A DNA stretch of 44,978 nt from Rhodospirillales bacterium. Its GTDB lineage: Bacteria; Pseudomonadota; Alphaproteobacteria; Acetobacterales; Acetobacteraceae. Made by a program: the position numbers and the translations under genes. The DNA lies in NCBI GenBank assembly GCA_025351925.1, contig JANXVC010000368.1:1-44978 (forward strand), read 5' to 3'. The notes below the pieces were generated by a model that worked only from the letters and a program-made list of their open reading frames with translations, ran no database searches and was not told where the DNA came from. Every line of letters starts with the position of its first letter. Within the stretch, counting starts at the first letter, position 1. Below are positions 32,772-41,133 of this stretch, in pieces.

Positions 32772-33446
32772 ATGCCAGACGGCCGCCTGTTCATCGGCAA
32801 TCGCCGCTACTCGTCATGGTCCCTGCGCGGCTGGCTCGCGGTGCGCCTGGCCGGGCTGGATGTGGAGGAGGTGGTGATCCCGCTCGGCGACAGCCGCGAG
32901 GCCAGCACGCCGGCGGTCGCTGCGGTGTCGCCCAGCGGCCTCGTGCCCTATCTGGAGCACGCTGGGCAGCGGGTATGGGAGACGCTGGCGATCTGTGAAT
33001 ACTGCGCTGAGATCGCACCGGCCCTATGGCCCGCGGACCGTGCCGCCCGCACCCGCGCCCGGGTGATCAGTGCCGAGATGCACGCTGGGTTCCGCGCGCT
33101 GCGGACCGCGATGCCGATGGTGCTGAACAAGACGGCCGCTGGCGCCGGGCAAACCCCTGATGCGCTGGCGGACATCGTGCGGATCGAGGCGCTGTGGCGG
33201 GAGACCCGGGCAGAGTTCGGTGCCGGCGGCCCGTTCCTGTTCGGCGCCGCGTTCAACGCGGCCGATGCGATGTTCGCGCCCGTCGGGGCCCGGCTGCTGA
33301 CCTATCAGCCGCCGCTCGCGCCCGACACGCGCGCCTATTGCGACGCGGTCCGCGCGCATCCGCTAATCGATGCCTGGTATAGGGCCGCGGCTCAGGAACC
33401 GGCGGAATGGCAGCTCGCGCACTATGAGCAGGCCAGCACCGTCTAG
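32772..33446 (+). CDS. Glutathione S-transferase family protein
   Basis: A 224-aa protein with an N-terminal thioredoxin-like domain (NRRYSSWSLRGWLAV with the Ser/Tyr region for glutathione, and SPSGLVPYLEH followed by WETLAICEY) and a C-terminal all-helical domain (FNAADAMFAPVGARLLTY). AAGGAG precedes ATG 32772. The substrate is unknown; the family covers conjugation, isomerisation and reductive dehalogenation. The O-antigen-ligase-like gene starts 10 bases after its stop. Confidence 0.88.
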   Translation: MPDGRLFIGNRRYSSWSLRGWLAVRLAGLDVEEVVIPLGDSREASTPAVAAVSPSGLVPYLEHAGQRVWETLAICEYCAEIAPALWPADRAARTRARVISAEMHAGFRALRTAMPMVLNKTAAGAGQTPDALADIVRIEALWRETRAEFGAGGPFLFGAAFNAADAMFAPVGARLLTYQPPLAPDTRAYCDAVRAHPLIDAWYRAAAQEPAEWQLAHYEQASTV

Positions 33447-33456
33447 GAGTCCCGGC

Positions 33457-34752
33457 TTGATCCGCATGCTGGACCGCGCCGGGCTGGCGCTCACGCTGGC
33501 GCTGCCACTGTTCCTGCTGCATGAGCGCGGCATCGCCGAGGCGCTGCTGATCCTGCTCGGCGTACTGTTCATGGCTCGTAGTATTGCATTGCAGGACTGG
33601 GCCTGGCTGCGGGTCGGCTGGCTACGGATCGGCCTTGTGTGGTGGGCCTGGCTGCTCGTGTGCTCGGTTCCAGCCGGGATTGGGCCGGCGATCCAGGCGG
33701 CGGGCCTGATCCGGTTCCTGGTTCTGGTCGCGGCACTAGAGCATTGGACGCTGCGGGACGCGGCAGTCCGCATGTGGCTCGCCCGCCTCTTGCGCTGGGC
33801 GGCGCTCTACATCGCGCTGCAGTCCCTGCTGCAATTCGCCACCGGGAGGAACCTGTACGGCTACCCGCGCGGCGCGGATGGCGAGTTGACCGGACCCTAT
33901 GCCCACCCCCGCGCCGGCCCGCCGCTGTCCCGGCTGCTGTTCCCGGCATTGCTGCCGATCGCCAGCCGTTGGATAGGAATGGCCGGATGGCGGCCACTCG
34001 CCGGCACGCTGCTGGGGCTCGCCGGCGTCGCCGTTATGATACTGATCGGCCAGCGCATGCCGCTGTTGCTGACCTTCCTTGGCCTGTTCGTCACCGCGCT
34101 GCTGCTGCCGCGTCTGCGCGGCGTCGTGCTGTTCTCGCTGATCGCGGCCGGGCTGCTGCTGGCGGTGGCTCCGGCAGTGTCGCCGCCCGCGTTCAACCGG
34201 CTGGTCACCAAGTTCTCCGGCCAGATGGAGCATTTCCCGGACAGCCCGTATGGCCAGATCGCCGCCCGTGCGCTCGCGATCGGATCAGCCCATCCGGTGT
34301 TTGGCGCCGGGTTCGACGCGTTCCGCCGGCTCTGCGACGACCCGGCCTATTTCCAGGGCTGGCCCAAGGACGGCGGGGGCGATGGAAGTGGGGGCGACGG
34401 TGGCGGGGCGGCGATCTGCGTCCAGCATCCGCACAACCACTATTTGCAGGCCTACATCGAATCGGGCATCCCCGGCCTGCTACTGTTCAGCGCGCTGGTC
34501 GTCGCGTGGCTGCGCGGGGTGGGGAGGGGCCTGTGGCGCGACCCAGACCCGTTGCGCGTCGGCCTGTTCGTGGCGGCGCTGATCCAGGAATGGCCGATCG
34601 CATCCACTAGCGCCTTCAGCTCCATGCCGCTCTCGGGCTGGTTCTTCCTCATGCTGGGCTTGGGGTTGGCCGAGACGCGCGCCTATATGACGGCCAAATC
34701 GCCCCGCAAGGAACCTTCATGTCCGATAGTCTCGTCCCCGTCACTGTCCTGA
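33457..34752 (+). CDS. O-antigen ligase/polymerase-like membrane protein (Wzy_C)
   Basis: A 431-aa integral membrane protein with about ten hydrophobic helices. The large periplasmic loop (about residues 255-340) ends in CVQHPHNHYLQAYIESGIPGLLL-type sequence with the His typical of the O-antigen ligase superfamily. A run rich in Gly and Asp (DGGGDGSGGDGGG) sits just before it. Family members join lipid-linked glycan to lipid A-core or polymerise repeat units. TTG 33457 is chosen for the AGGAG 7 bases upstream; ATG 33466 is possible. The C-terminus overlaps the next gene by 34 bases. It is not next to other glycan genes, and may act with the group at the left end. Confidence 0.82.
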   Translation: MIRMLDRAGLALTLALPLFLLHERGIAEALLILLGVLFMARSIALQDWAWLRVGWLRIGLVWWAWLLVCSVPAGIGPAIQAAGLIRFLVLVAALEHWTLRDAAVRMWLARLLRWAALYIALQSLLQFATGRNLYGYPRGADGELTGPYAHPRAGPPLSRLLFPALLPIASRWIGMAGWRPLAGTLLGLAGVAVMILIGQRMPLLLTFLGLFVTALLLPRLRGVVLFSLIAAGLLLAVAPAVSPPAFNRLVTKFSGQMEHFPDSPYGQIAARALAIGSAHPVFGAGFDAFRRLCDDPAYFQGWPKDGGGDGSGGDGGGAAICVQHPHNHYLQAYIESGIPGLLLFSALVVAWLRGVGRGLWRDPDPLRVGLFVAALIQEWPIASTSAFSSMPLSGWFFLMLGLGLAETRAYMTAKSPRKEPSCPIVSSPSLS

Positions 34753-35711
34753 CCGGCTACCTCGGCGCCGGCAAGACCACGCTGCTGAACCGCATCCTGA
34801 GCGAAAATCACGGCCGGAAATACGCTGTCATCATCAACGAGTTCGGCGAGCTCGGAGTGGACAACGACCTCGTGGTGGACGCCGACGAGGAGGTGTTCGA
34901 GATGAACAACGGCTGCGTCTGCTGCACCGTACGCGGCGACCTGATCCGCATCCTCAGCGGCCTGATGAAGCGCAAGGGCGGCCTCGACGGCATCATCATC
35001 GAGACGACCGGCCTCGCCAACCCGGCCCCGGTGGCGCAGACCTTCTTCGTCGATGACGGCGTGCGCGCCCGCACCCGGCTCGACGCCATCGTGACGGTCG
35101 TGGACGCGAAGCATCTGCTGGCCCGTCTCGAGGACAGCCATGAGGCCGAGGAGCAGGTCGCCTTCGCCGACGTGATCGTGCTGAACAAAACGGACCTGGT
35201 GACGCCGGAGGAACTCGACGTTGTAGAGGCGCGCATCCGCACCATCAACCGCTTCGCCCGCATCCACCGCACCAGCCGCGCCGCTGTGGCGATCGACCAG
35301 GTGCTGGACCAGGGCGCCTTCGACCTGGCCCGCGTGCTGGAGCGTGAGCCCGGCTTCCTCGACAGCGACGAGCACTCGCACTCGGATTCCATCATCAGCA
35401 TGAGCTTCGAGGTGTCGCGCCCGATCGACCCGGAGAAGTTCAACGCTTGGATGAGCACGCTGCTGGCGGAAAAGGGCCAGGACATGCTGCGCACCAAGGG
35501 CATCCTGGCCTACGCCAACGATGACCGCCGCTTTGCCTTCCAGGCGGTGCACATGATCGCGGATGGCGGCTTCATCGGTCCGTGGGCGCCGGACGGTGAG
35601 CGCAAGTCGAAGCTGGTGTTCATCGGCCGCAACCTGAACCGCCCGCAGCTGCGCCGCGGCTTCGAGGCGTGCCAGGCCGGCGTCTATCAAGCCGTGGCGG
35701 CCAGCGCGTGA
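34719..35711 (+). CDS. CobW/P47K-family GTPase (G3E metallochaperone, COG0523)
   Basis: A 330-aa GTP-binding protein. Walker A GYLGAGKTT is at 13-21, the metal motif CVCC at 66-69, ETTGLANPAP follows as the G3 region and NKTD is the guanine motif. A His-containing stretch HSHSD lies in the linker before the C-terminal CobW_C domain. Such proteins deliver Zn, Co or other metals to client enzymes. It overlaps the O-antigen-ligase gene and its stop overlaps the WD40 gene (GTGA). The CobW plus WD40 pairing is, as far as I know, recurrent in alphaproteobacteria. The family includes P47K, an activator of Fe-type nitrile hydratase, but the enzyme at 38.8-40 kb looks cobalt-type. Confidence 0.9.
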   Translation: MSDSLVPVTVLTGYLGAGKTTLLNRILSENHGRKYAVIINEFGELGVDNDLVVDADEEVFEMNNGCVCCTVRGDLIRILSGLMKRKGGLDGIIIETTGLANPAPVAQTFFVDDGVRARTRLDAIVTVVDAKHLLARLEDSHEAEEQVAFADVIVLNKTDLVTPEELDVVEARIRTINRFARIHRTSRAAVAIDQVLDQGAFDLARVLEREPGFLDSDEHSHSDSIISMSFEVSRPIDPEKFNAWMSTLLAEKGQDMLRTKGILAYANDDRRFAFQAVHMIADGGFIGPWAPDGERKSKLVFIGRNLNRPQLRRGFEACQAGVYQAVAASA

Positions 35712-36748
35712 GCCAGACGACCGAGCGGCAGTTCCTGCTGGACAGCCGCGGCACCAGCCGGGAGCTCGGCGCCTTTGTCGTGGGCGCTGCATTCGACCGC
35801 ACCGGCGCCGTCGCCGCCTTCGCTCTGGGCGACGGCACGGTGCGCCTGACGCCGCCGCATCCCACGATGGATTGGCCTGTGGTGGAGGCGCATGATGGCA
35901 CCGTCCTCGCCATCGCCGCCGATGCCCGTCCGGGCTTCGTCACTGGCGGCGACGACGGCCGGTTCCTGCGCATCGGCCCGGACGGTACGGTGACAGAGCT
36001 TGCCCGGTTCGGCTCGAAATGGGTCGAGCACGTGGCGGCGTTCGCCGATGCAAGGTCCGGCGTGCTGGCCTGCAGCGTCGGCAAGTCGGCGCATCTGTTC
36101 ACCGTGGCGGGCCAGCCGCTGAAGACGCTGACGCATCCCTCGACCGTCACCGGCCTAGCGCTCGACAGCAAAGGCAAGCGCGTCGCCGCGTCGCACTATA
36201 ACGGTTGCAGCCTGTGGTTCGTGGCCGCCAAGACCGACAGCCCGCGCTTTATGGAGTGGAAGGGCAGCCATACCGGCGTCGTGCTGCACCCGGCGGCTGA
36301 CGCCGTCGTCACCAGCATGCAAGAGAACAGCCTGCACGGCTGGCGCCTGGCGGACGGCCAGCACATGCGCATGAGCGGCTACCCGAGCAAGACCGAAAGC
36401 ATGTCGTTCACCCGCAGCGGCAAGTGGCTCGCGACGTCGGGCGCGGAGAGCATTGTCTTGTGGCCGTTCTTCGGCGGCGGTCCCATGGGTAAGGCGCCGA
36501 CCGAGCTTGCGGGAGGGGACAACGTGACCTGCACCCGTGTCGCCTGTCATCCGCAGCATGAGGCGGTGGCGGCGGGGTTCTCGGACGGGCTGGTGGCGTT
36601 GGCGGACATCGGCACCGGACGCATCCTGCCGGCGGTGCCGCCGGGCCATGGTGCGGTGTCGGCGCTGGCCTGGAGCGCAGACGGTTCCCGCCTGGCGCTC
36701 GGAACCGAGACCGGGTTTGCCGCGCTGATCGACTTTACCCCACGCTGA
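35708..36748 (+). CDS. WD40 repeat protein
   Basis: A 346-aa beta-propeller with repeated units of about 40 residues; several end in the typical hydrophobic-Asp pattern (GDGTVRLT near 45, GGDDGRFLRI near 85, GFSDGLVALADI near 298, SADGSRLALG near 325). It has no signal peptide, so it is cytosolic, probably a scaffold. GTG 35708 overlaps the stop of the CobW GTPase gene, implying a shared function in metal handling. No enzymatic motif is visible. Confidence 0.85.
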   Translation: MSQTTERQFLLDSRGTSRELGAFVVGAAFDRTGAVAAFALGDGTVRLTPPHPTMDWPVVEAHDGTVLAIAADARPGFVTGGDDGRFLRIGPDGTVTELARFGSKWVEHVAAFADARSGVLACSVGKSAHLFTVAGQPLKTLTHPSTVTGLALDSKGKRVAASHYNGCSLWFVAAKTDSPRFMEWKGSHTGVVLHPAADAVVTSMQENSLHGWRLADGQHMRMSGYPSKTESMSFTRSGKWLATSGAESIVLWPFFGGGPMGKAPTELAGGDNVTCTRVACHPQHEAVAAGFSDGLVALADIGTGRILPAVPPGHGAVSALAWSADGSRLALGTETGFAALIDFTPR

Positions 36749-36760
36749 CGGAGTAGCGCT

Positions 36761-37588
36761 TTGGACCGTATTACAACTCAAGGTATGTCGATGCCCAAGC
36801 TCGGCCTGGGCACCTGGCGCATGAAGGGTGCCGAGTGCACCGAGGCGGTGCAGCGCGCCTTGGGGCTCGGCTACCGCCACATCGATACGGCCGAGATGTA
36901 CGGCAACGAGGAGGCGGTCGGCGAGGCGCTGGCCCATGCCGGCGTGCCGCGTGACGAAGTGCACGTAACGAGCAAGGTTTGGTATGAGAACCTATCAGCA
37001 GATGCCATGCAGCGCTCGGTCGATGCGTCGCTGGCAAAGCTGCGGACGGACTACCTGGACCTCTATTTGATCCATTGGCCCAGCCCCGGCATGGACCTGC
37101 CGGATGCGTTGCAGAACCTGATGCGGGTCAAGGAGCAAGGCAAGGCGCGGGCGATCGGAGTCAGCAACTTTCCCGTGGCCCTGTTGCGACGCGCCGTTGA
37201 GGAGATTGGGGCGCCGATCGCCTGCAACCAATTCGAGTATCATGTGCTGCTCGGGCAAGCGCCGCTCGTAGACTACTGCCGGTCACATGACGTTGCGGTG
37301 GCGGCCTATGCGCCGTTGGCGCAGGGTCGGCTGGCTGAGCACGAGGAGCTGCAGGCGATCGCCCGCAAGCACGATGCAACCCCGGCGCAGGTGGCATTGA
37401 AGTGGCTGTTGGATCAGCCCGGTGTCGCAGCGATCCCAAAGGCGATGCGGGCGGAGAGCCAACAGGCCAATCTGGACGCCTTGCGGATCGAACTGGACGA
37501 CACCGACCGTGCTGCAATCTCGATGCTGCCAAAGACGCAGCGGTTCATCAATCCTGGTTGGGCGCCGGTTTGGGATTTAGCGGCCTGA
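36761..37588 (+). CDS. Aldo/keto reductase (2,5-diketo-D-gluconate reductase type)
   Basis: NADPH-dependent TIM-barrel reductase, 275 aa. The tetrad is Asp42 and Tyr47 (HIDTAEMYGNE), Lys72 (VTSKVW) and His105 (LIHWP). GVSNFPVALLR and IPKAMRAE are further family marks. The start is TTG 36761 with GGAG 7 bases upstream. Closest known functional types are YafB/DkgB-like reductases of small ketones, aldehydes and methylglyoxal. It may be co-transcribed with the WD40 gene (12-base gap). Confidence 0.9.
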   Translation: MDRITTQGMSMPKLGLGTWRMKGAECTEAVQRALGLGYRHIDTAEMYGNEEAVGEALAHAGVPRDEVHVTSKVWYENLSADAMQRSVDASLAKLRTDYLDLYLIHWPSPGMDLPDALQNLMRVKEQGKARAIGVSNFPVALLRRAVEEIGAPIACNQFEYHVLLGQAPLVDYCRSHDVAVAAYAPLAQGRLAEHEELQAIARKHDATPAQVALKWLLDQPGVAAIPKAMRAESQQANLDALRIELDDTDRAAISMLPKTQRFINPGWAPVWDLAA

Positions 37589-37770
37589 AAACGGTTGATT
37601 CTTTGAGTTTACAAGTTGGATTGGGCGTCCTCCACGCATTTTTCGGAGGGGAAAATCACCCGACCCAATTATTCCACAATTCCACACACGACCGTTGGGA
37701 ATTTTTTACGATCTATGCGTAATTAATTGGAGAGTGTATAGGGTTGTCTGTAAAATAACGAGGTTGCGAC
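37589..37770 (+). other. AT-rich intergenic region before the acyltransferase gene
   Basis: These 182 bases are clearly richer in A and T than the flanking core genes. They contain a direct repeat (TTCCACA twice around 37670-37690) and a CCTCC...GGAGG weak hairpin around 37630. TTGGAG (37728) and TAAAAT (37752) are spaced 18 bases and could be a promoter, but that leaves almost no leader. I see no gene here. The composition change suggests the left boundary of a transferred segment. Confidence 0.45.
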
Positions 37771-38838
37771 TTGGGCGGGCAGTCAGGCTATCAATACCGG
37801 CCATTTGGTAGTTTTAGGCTAGGATTGGCCTTTCTCGTTGTATTGCAGCATTTTGTGGCAAACGCGGCACCATTGGGCCCGCTTTACGATTATGTCATTC
37901 CCTATGAGCTGGGCAGCCTAGCGGTTCTGGTGTTTTTCTGCCTAAGCGGGTTTGTCATCACCGAAGCTGTGTCACGAGTTTATTTCGACAAGCCTCTAGC
38001 CTACTTGGCCAATCGCTTCCTTCGCATCATGCCGCATTTTGTTGTCGCCATATTGATTGCGGTCATAATTTATGCGGTGTTCTACCATTTCGGAACTCTT
38101 CGAATTGCCAATCGGGAACACCCGGAGCTTCCGACTATACATGCGTTCGATTTGATTAACGTCGTCGGAAACTTCTTTGCCTTCCTACCCGGCGTCAATC
38201 GCTTTCTACCGTTCGGGTTTGTCGATATTATCTGGGCCGTCCGCGTTGAGATGGTGTTCTACGTCGCGGTATTTCTAGTGTTGCTGAACCCAAGTTGCCT
38301 GCGGTGGACCGCTCTCGTTCCCTATGCGTTGATCGCTCTTGGACTAGCGACGGTGTTCATCACTCGCCATTTCGGTTTCGGATTCTTCTTTTTATATGGA
38401 GTGCTACTCTTCAATCATCGGCGCTTTCGAGTCAGCATGATCTTATGCATAGTCGGTATGAGCCTTTACTTCTTTCTAATTCCACTACAAACAAATGCTA
38501 ACTACCATCGGGCAATCCCAGAACAATTCATGATTTTGATAGCATTAATAGCCTTAATGACATGGCTTGCATTCAGGCTGGTCAAACCCCACGCCGTAGA
38601 TCGAAACTGTGGTGAGTTATCTTACCCGCTTTACATACATCATTTAAATATCCTCGTCTTAATGATCTCACTGACGACAGGATACAGTTATTTGGTATTT
38701 ACGACCGGACTGGTTATAAGCCTCGCAGCGTCATATGGCCTGATGCGATTGGTCGATCCCACAGTCAACCGGCTACGCAACATTGTCCGCGGCGGGGCAG
38801 TGGCACGCGTGGGCAGCCAGGCGCCGCGCCTGGCCTAA
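37771..38838 (+). CDS. Acyltransferase 3 family membrane protein (OafA/NodX-like)
   Basis: A 355-aa protein with about ten membrane helices. The N-terminal FRLGLAFLVVLQHFV with its His, FFCLSGFVI, YLANRFLRIMPHFVV and the C-terminal GELSYPLYIHHLNI are signatures of acyltransferase 3. The family acylates sugars in surface polysaccharides, taking acyl groups across the inner membrane. The start is TTG 37771 with GAGG about 8 bases upstream. Its coding sequence is roughly 50% GC with many AT-ending codons, unlike all neighbours, suggesting recent transfer. It is convergent with the nitrile hydratase-like operon, 24 bases apart. Confidence 0.86.
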   Translation: MGGQSGYQYRPFGSFRLGLAFLVVLQHFVANAAPLGPLYDYVIPYELGSLAVLVFFCLSGFVITEAVSRVYFDKPLAYLANRFLRIMPHFVVAILIAVIIYAVFYHFGTLRIANREHPELPTIHAFDLINVVGNFFAFLPGVNRFLPFGFVDIIWAVRVEMVFYVAVFLVLLNPSCLRWTALVPYALIALGLATVFITRHFGFGFFFLYGVLLFNHRRFRVSMILCIVGMSLYFFLIPLQTNANYHRAIPEQFMILIALIALMTWLAFRLVKPHAVDRNCGELSYPLYIHHLNILVLMISLTTGYSYLVFTTGLVISLAASYGLMRLVDPTVNRLRNIVRGGAVARVGSQAPRLA

Positions 38839-38862
38839 CCCAGACGCGACAGGTTGCCGATG

Positions 38863-39456
38863 CTAACTTGACGGAGCTGCCGACGGCACAGTCACACCGA
38901 TCATATCACCTTCGCGTAGCAACGCCGCCAGCCGGTCCGCATTCCAGCCCTCAGTGCCGGCCGGGCGCTGCGGCAGCACCATCCAGCGATAGTCGGCCGT
39001 GCTGTCCACCACGCGGATGCGCTTTCGGTCCGGTAACATCGTGCCGAACTCGGCCAGCACGCCGCGGGGATCACGGATCGCCCGGGCGCGATAGCCCGGC
39101 GACTTGAACCAAAACGGCGGATAGCCCAGCACCGCCCGCGGATAGCAGCTGCACAGCGTGCAGACCACCAGGTTATGCGTCTCTTCGGTGTTCTCCAGCA
39201 CGCCAAGCGGGGGCAGGCCGCCCATGGCGATGCCCATCGCCTCGGCCGCCTGCGCACCGTCCCGCAACAGCAAGGCGCGATACTCCGGGTCGGTCCAGGC
39301 GTGGGCAACCATACGGGCGCCCTGGGCCGGGCTGGCGCGATCGGTCTGCGCAACGCGGGCCGCGATCTCCTCCTCCGTGGCAATGCCCTTGGCGGCAAGC
39401 AGGTGCTTGAGCCCGGCCAGCAAGCGTTCACTCGGGGCTTCGGTCAACGCGTTCAT
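38863..39456 (-). CDS. Nitrile hydratase alpha / thiocyanate hydrolase gamma-like subunit
   Basis: A 197-aa metal-binding subunit. VCTLCSCYP carries the three Cys of the claw motif; Thr after the first Cys is typical of cobalt-type enzymes. Downstream family marks include FKSPGYRAR, VLAEFGTMLP, RPAGTEGW and IGVTVP. The enzyme hydrates nitriles to amides, or thiocyanate to carbonyl sulfide in the related hydrolase. It is the last gene of a six-gene minus-strand operon, overlapping the SH3-like subunit gene by ATGA. The beta function is split between the two preceding genes, as in thiocyanate hydrolase and toyocamycin nitrile hydratase. The substrate cannot be settled from sequence. Confidence 0.9.
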   Translation of the reverse strand: MNALTEAPSERLLAGLKHLLAAKGIATEEEIAARVAQTDRASPAQGARMVAHAWTDPEYRALLLRDGAQAAEAMGIAMGGLPPLGVLENTEETHNLVVCTLCSCYPRAVLGYPPFWFKSPGYRARAIRDPRGVLAEFGTMLPDRKRIRVVDSTADYRWMVLPQRPAGTEGWNADRLAALLREGDMIGVTVPSAAPSS

Positions 39457-39728
39457 GCGGCCTCCAGCCAGTTCTCGTAAAGCTCTACCAGTATCTCGTC
39501 CCCTCCGGCATCCGGCCAGATCGTGCGCGGCTCGAACGCGACATGATACAGCGCGAGCGTCGGCGCAGGGCGGGCGAAGGCCAGATCCTCGGGATTGCGG
39601 AACGCACCGAGGTGCCGGACGACCGTGCCCTGCCGCCCGCGCAGATAGTGCGGAGTACGAATGTGGCAGGGGCCGCGCGCCTCCGGCCAATCATCCCGCA
39701 CGCGGACGGGGGTGCCGGGCGCCAGCAT
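39453..39728 (-). CDS. Nitrile hydratase beta C-terminal domain subunit (SH3-like)
   Basis: A 91-aa protein equal to the C-terminal SH3-like domain of nitrile hydratase beta. The run VRVRDDWPEARGPCHIRTPHY has the R-x-P-x-Y pattern, followed by RGRQGTVV, ALYHVAFEP and ILVELYENWLE. It corresponds to the alpha subunit of thiocyanate hydrolase. ATG 39728 overlaps the stop of the upstream gene (TGATG); TTG 39731 is also possible. Its stop overlaps the alpha-like gene by ATGA. Confidence 0.88.
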   Translation of the reverse strand: MLAPGTPVRVRDDWPEARGPCHIRTPHYLRGRQGTVVRHLGAFRNPEDLAFARPAPTLALYHVAFEPRTIWPDAGGDEILVELYENWLEAA

Positions 39729-40039
39729 CAAATTTGCTCCACCGCAGCCCGCAGTTCAGCTTCCGAAATCACGCCGCGCGCCAGCAGGTTGCCGGCGATG
39801 GAGCGAATCCACCGCTGATAATAGGTCAGGCGGGCATATTCGGCCTCCGGGATGGCCTCGATCCCACGCCGCAACTCATCGACCGACATCACACCCTTGG
39901 CGCCCAGGATGCCGCGAATCGCGTCCACCTCACGGTCGAACTGCGTCAGCGTATGCGTCCCGGTGTCGATCGGCTCGCACAGGAATTTTGGCACGCCGCC
40001 CATGTCATGGTGGGCCCGCGCTGATTCATTCTGGCTCAT
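39728..40039 (-). CDS. Nitrile hydratase beta N-terminal domain subunit
   Basis: A 103-aa protein equal to the N-terminal helical part of nitrile hydratase beta. HHDMGGVPKF near the start and YYQRWIRSIAGNLLARGVIS near the end are family marks, including the Arg that contacts the modified Cys in relatives. It resembles the beta subunit of thiocyanate hydrolase and also the small activator proteins (p14K) of cobalt nitrile hydratases. No separate activator gene is visible, so it might also serve that purpose. The start overlaps the stop of the SH3 protein gene (ATGA, 40036-40039). Confidence 0.86.
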   Translation of the reverse strand: MSQNESARAHHDMGGVPKFLCEPIDTGTHTLTQFDREVDAIRGILGAKGVMSVDELRRGIEAIPEAEYARLTYYQRWIRSIAGNLLARGVISEAELRAAVEQI

Positions 40040-40716
40040 TGGATGCCTTCCCCAGGGAGGATGCCCCAGACCTCGCTGCGTTTCATCCAGCCACGATAAT
40101 CCTGTATCTGCGTCTGGCACCAGTCCGACGCCGCGTCGCAGGCGCGCAGCCGCACGATCACTCCGGGCTTCAGCCGTGCGACCGGCGCCGAGTCGTCCCG
40201 GGCGTCGCGCCGCAGCGTCTGCTCGCCGCCGATTACGACGCCGGTGCGCCGCGGGGCCAACGTCGCCTGATGCACCCAGCCCTTGGTGTTCTCCTGGTCC
40301 CGCACCAGACGCCACTCCTCGAACTCGCGCTCGATCTGCACCGGCAGGTCGCGGCGCCTATAAACCCACTCAATCGGGTAGCGCTTGCCGGGGCCGATCC
40401 GCATATAGACCTCGTCGGCACGCAGCGCCACGAAGCGCGGCAGCGGCAGGCCGGTGACGCTGCCCTTGGTGGGCTCGGGCGGATTCTCGACGATCGGCGG
40501 CGGCGGCACTGCGGCACGGGCCGGCGGGCGCTTGATCGTCGTGCCAGGCTTCAGGCGAATGACCGGGGCCGCTTCCCGCCGCACTGGCTGGCGAGGCGCC
40601 GGCGGCATCGCGGGCCGCCCGGACGGATGGGCCGGCGCCGGCGGGCCAGGAGGTTGCTGCGCCGCGGCCAGCCCGGACGACAGCAGCGCGACAACGACAA
40701 GGAGGCGTGCGACCAT
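40036..40716 (-). CDS. Secreted bacterial SH3-domain protein
   Basis: A 226-aa protein with a signal peptide (LLVVVALLSSGLAAA), a Pro-rich linker (about 22-90) and two bacterial SH3 domains (about 93-153, with RADEVYMRIGPGKRYPIEW, and about 160-220, with TLRRDARDDSAPVARLKPG). It matches the COG3807-type family that binds cell-wall or membrane ligands. It lies 39 bases after the DsrE gene and overlaps the nitrile hydratase-like subunit by 4 bases. Its presence in an enzyme operon is unexplained; co-transcription may be incidental. Confidence 0.85.
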   Translation of the reverse strand: MVARLLVVVALLSSGLAAAQQPPGPPAPAHPSGRPAMPPAPRQPVRREAAPVIRLKPGTTIKRPPARAAVPPPPIVENPPEPTKGSVTGLPLPRFVALRADEVYMRIGPGKRYPIEWVYRRRDLPVQIEREFEEWRLVRDQENTKGWVHQATLAPRRTGVVIGGEQTLRRDARDDSAPVARLKPGVIVRLRACDAASDWCQTQIQDYRGWMKRSEVWGILPGEGIQ

Positions 40717-40755
40717 GCGGGCATCCCTGCCAATAAGGGACGCGCCGGGTCAAGC

Positions 40756-41133
40756 TCAGAGCGTGACGATCTGACCGCCCGCGGTCGCCGCAAGAAAGGT
40801 CGGCACGCCCGCGACCTCCACCCCGCGCCACAGCAACGCAGCGTCCAGCCCCGCCATCCGCAGCCCGGCGTCGCACGCCAGCAGCCGCACGCCCAACTCG
40901 GCCGCCGCTTCCCGCAGTTCGTCCAGCCCAGCGACGCCCGCTTCCCGCACGGCGTGGTCCCGCGCCGCATCCGGCATAACGGACCAGTCCTGCGCCAGCG
41001 CCAGGCAGCCCGCGTTGGTCGCGAACACGCATACGCGGCGGCCGATCGCTGCAGCGCCGGCCGCCAGCACGAAGGCATAGTGCGCCCGCTCATGCCCGCC
41101 CGAGATCAGCAGAATGCCGAGCGGCTCAGCCAT
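40756..41133 (-). CDS. DsrE/DsrF-like protein
   Basis: A 125-aa protein of the DsrE superfamily: LGILLISGGHERAHYAFVLA, an ATNAGCLAL strand-turn and LLACDAGLRMAG, giving Cys residues near 43 and 86. Some members carry persulfide sulfur; others, like the peroxiredoxin-family DsrE proteins, have no proven function. ATG 41133 overlaps the end of the MoeB/ThiF gene by 8 bases, so the two are translated together. Confidence 0.82.
   Translation of the reverse strand: MAEPLGILLISGGHERAHYAFVLAAGAAAIGRRVCVFATNAGCLALAQDWSVMPDAARDHAVREAGVAGLDELREAAAELGVRLLACDAGLRMAGLDAALLWRGVEVAGVPTFLAATAGGQIVTL

Noticed and set aside
34719-35711. CobW protein as the dedicated activator of the NHase-like enzyme
   Set aside because: P47K-type activators serve Fe-type enzymes; the claw here is CTLCSC (cobalt type), and the genes are 3 kb apart on opposite strands.
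34683-35792. Minus-strand open frame (369 codons) opposite the CobW gene
   Set aside because: Composition is that of an antisense shadow, and the plus strand encodes an intact GTPase.
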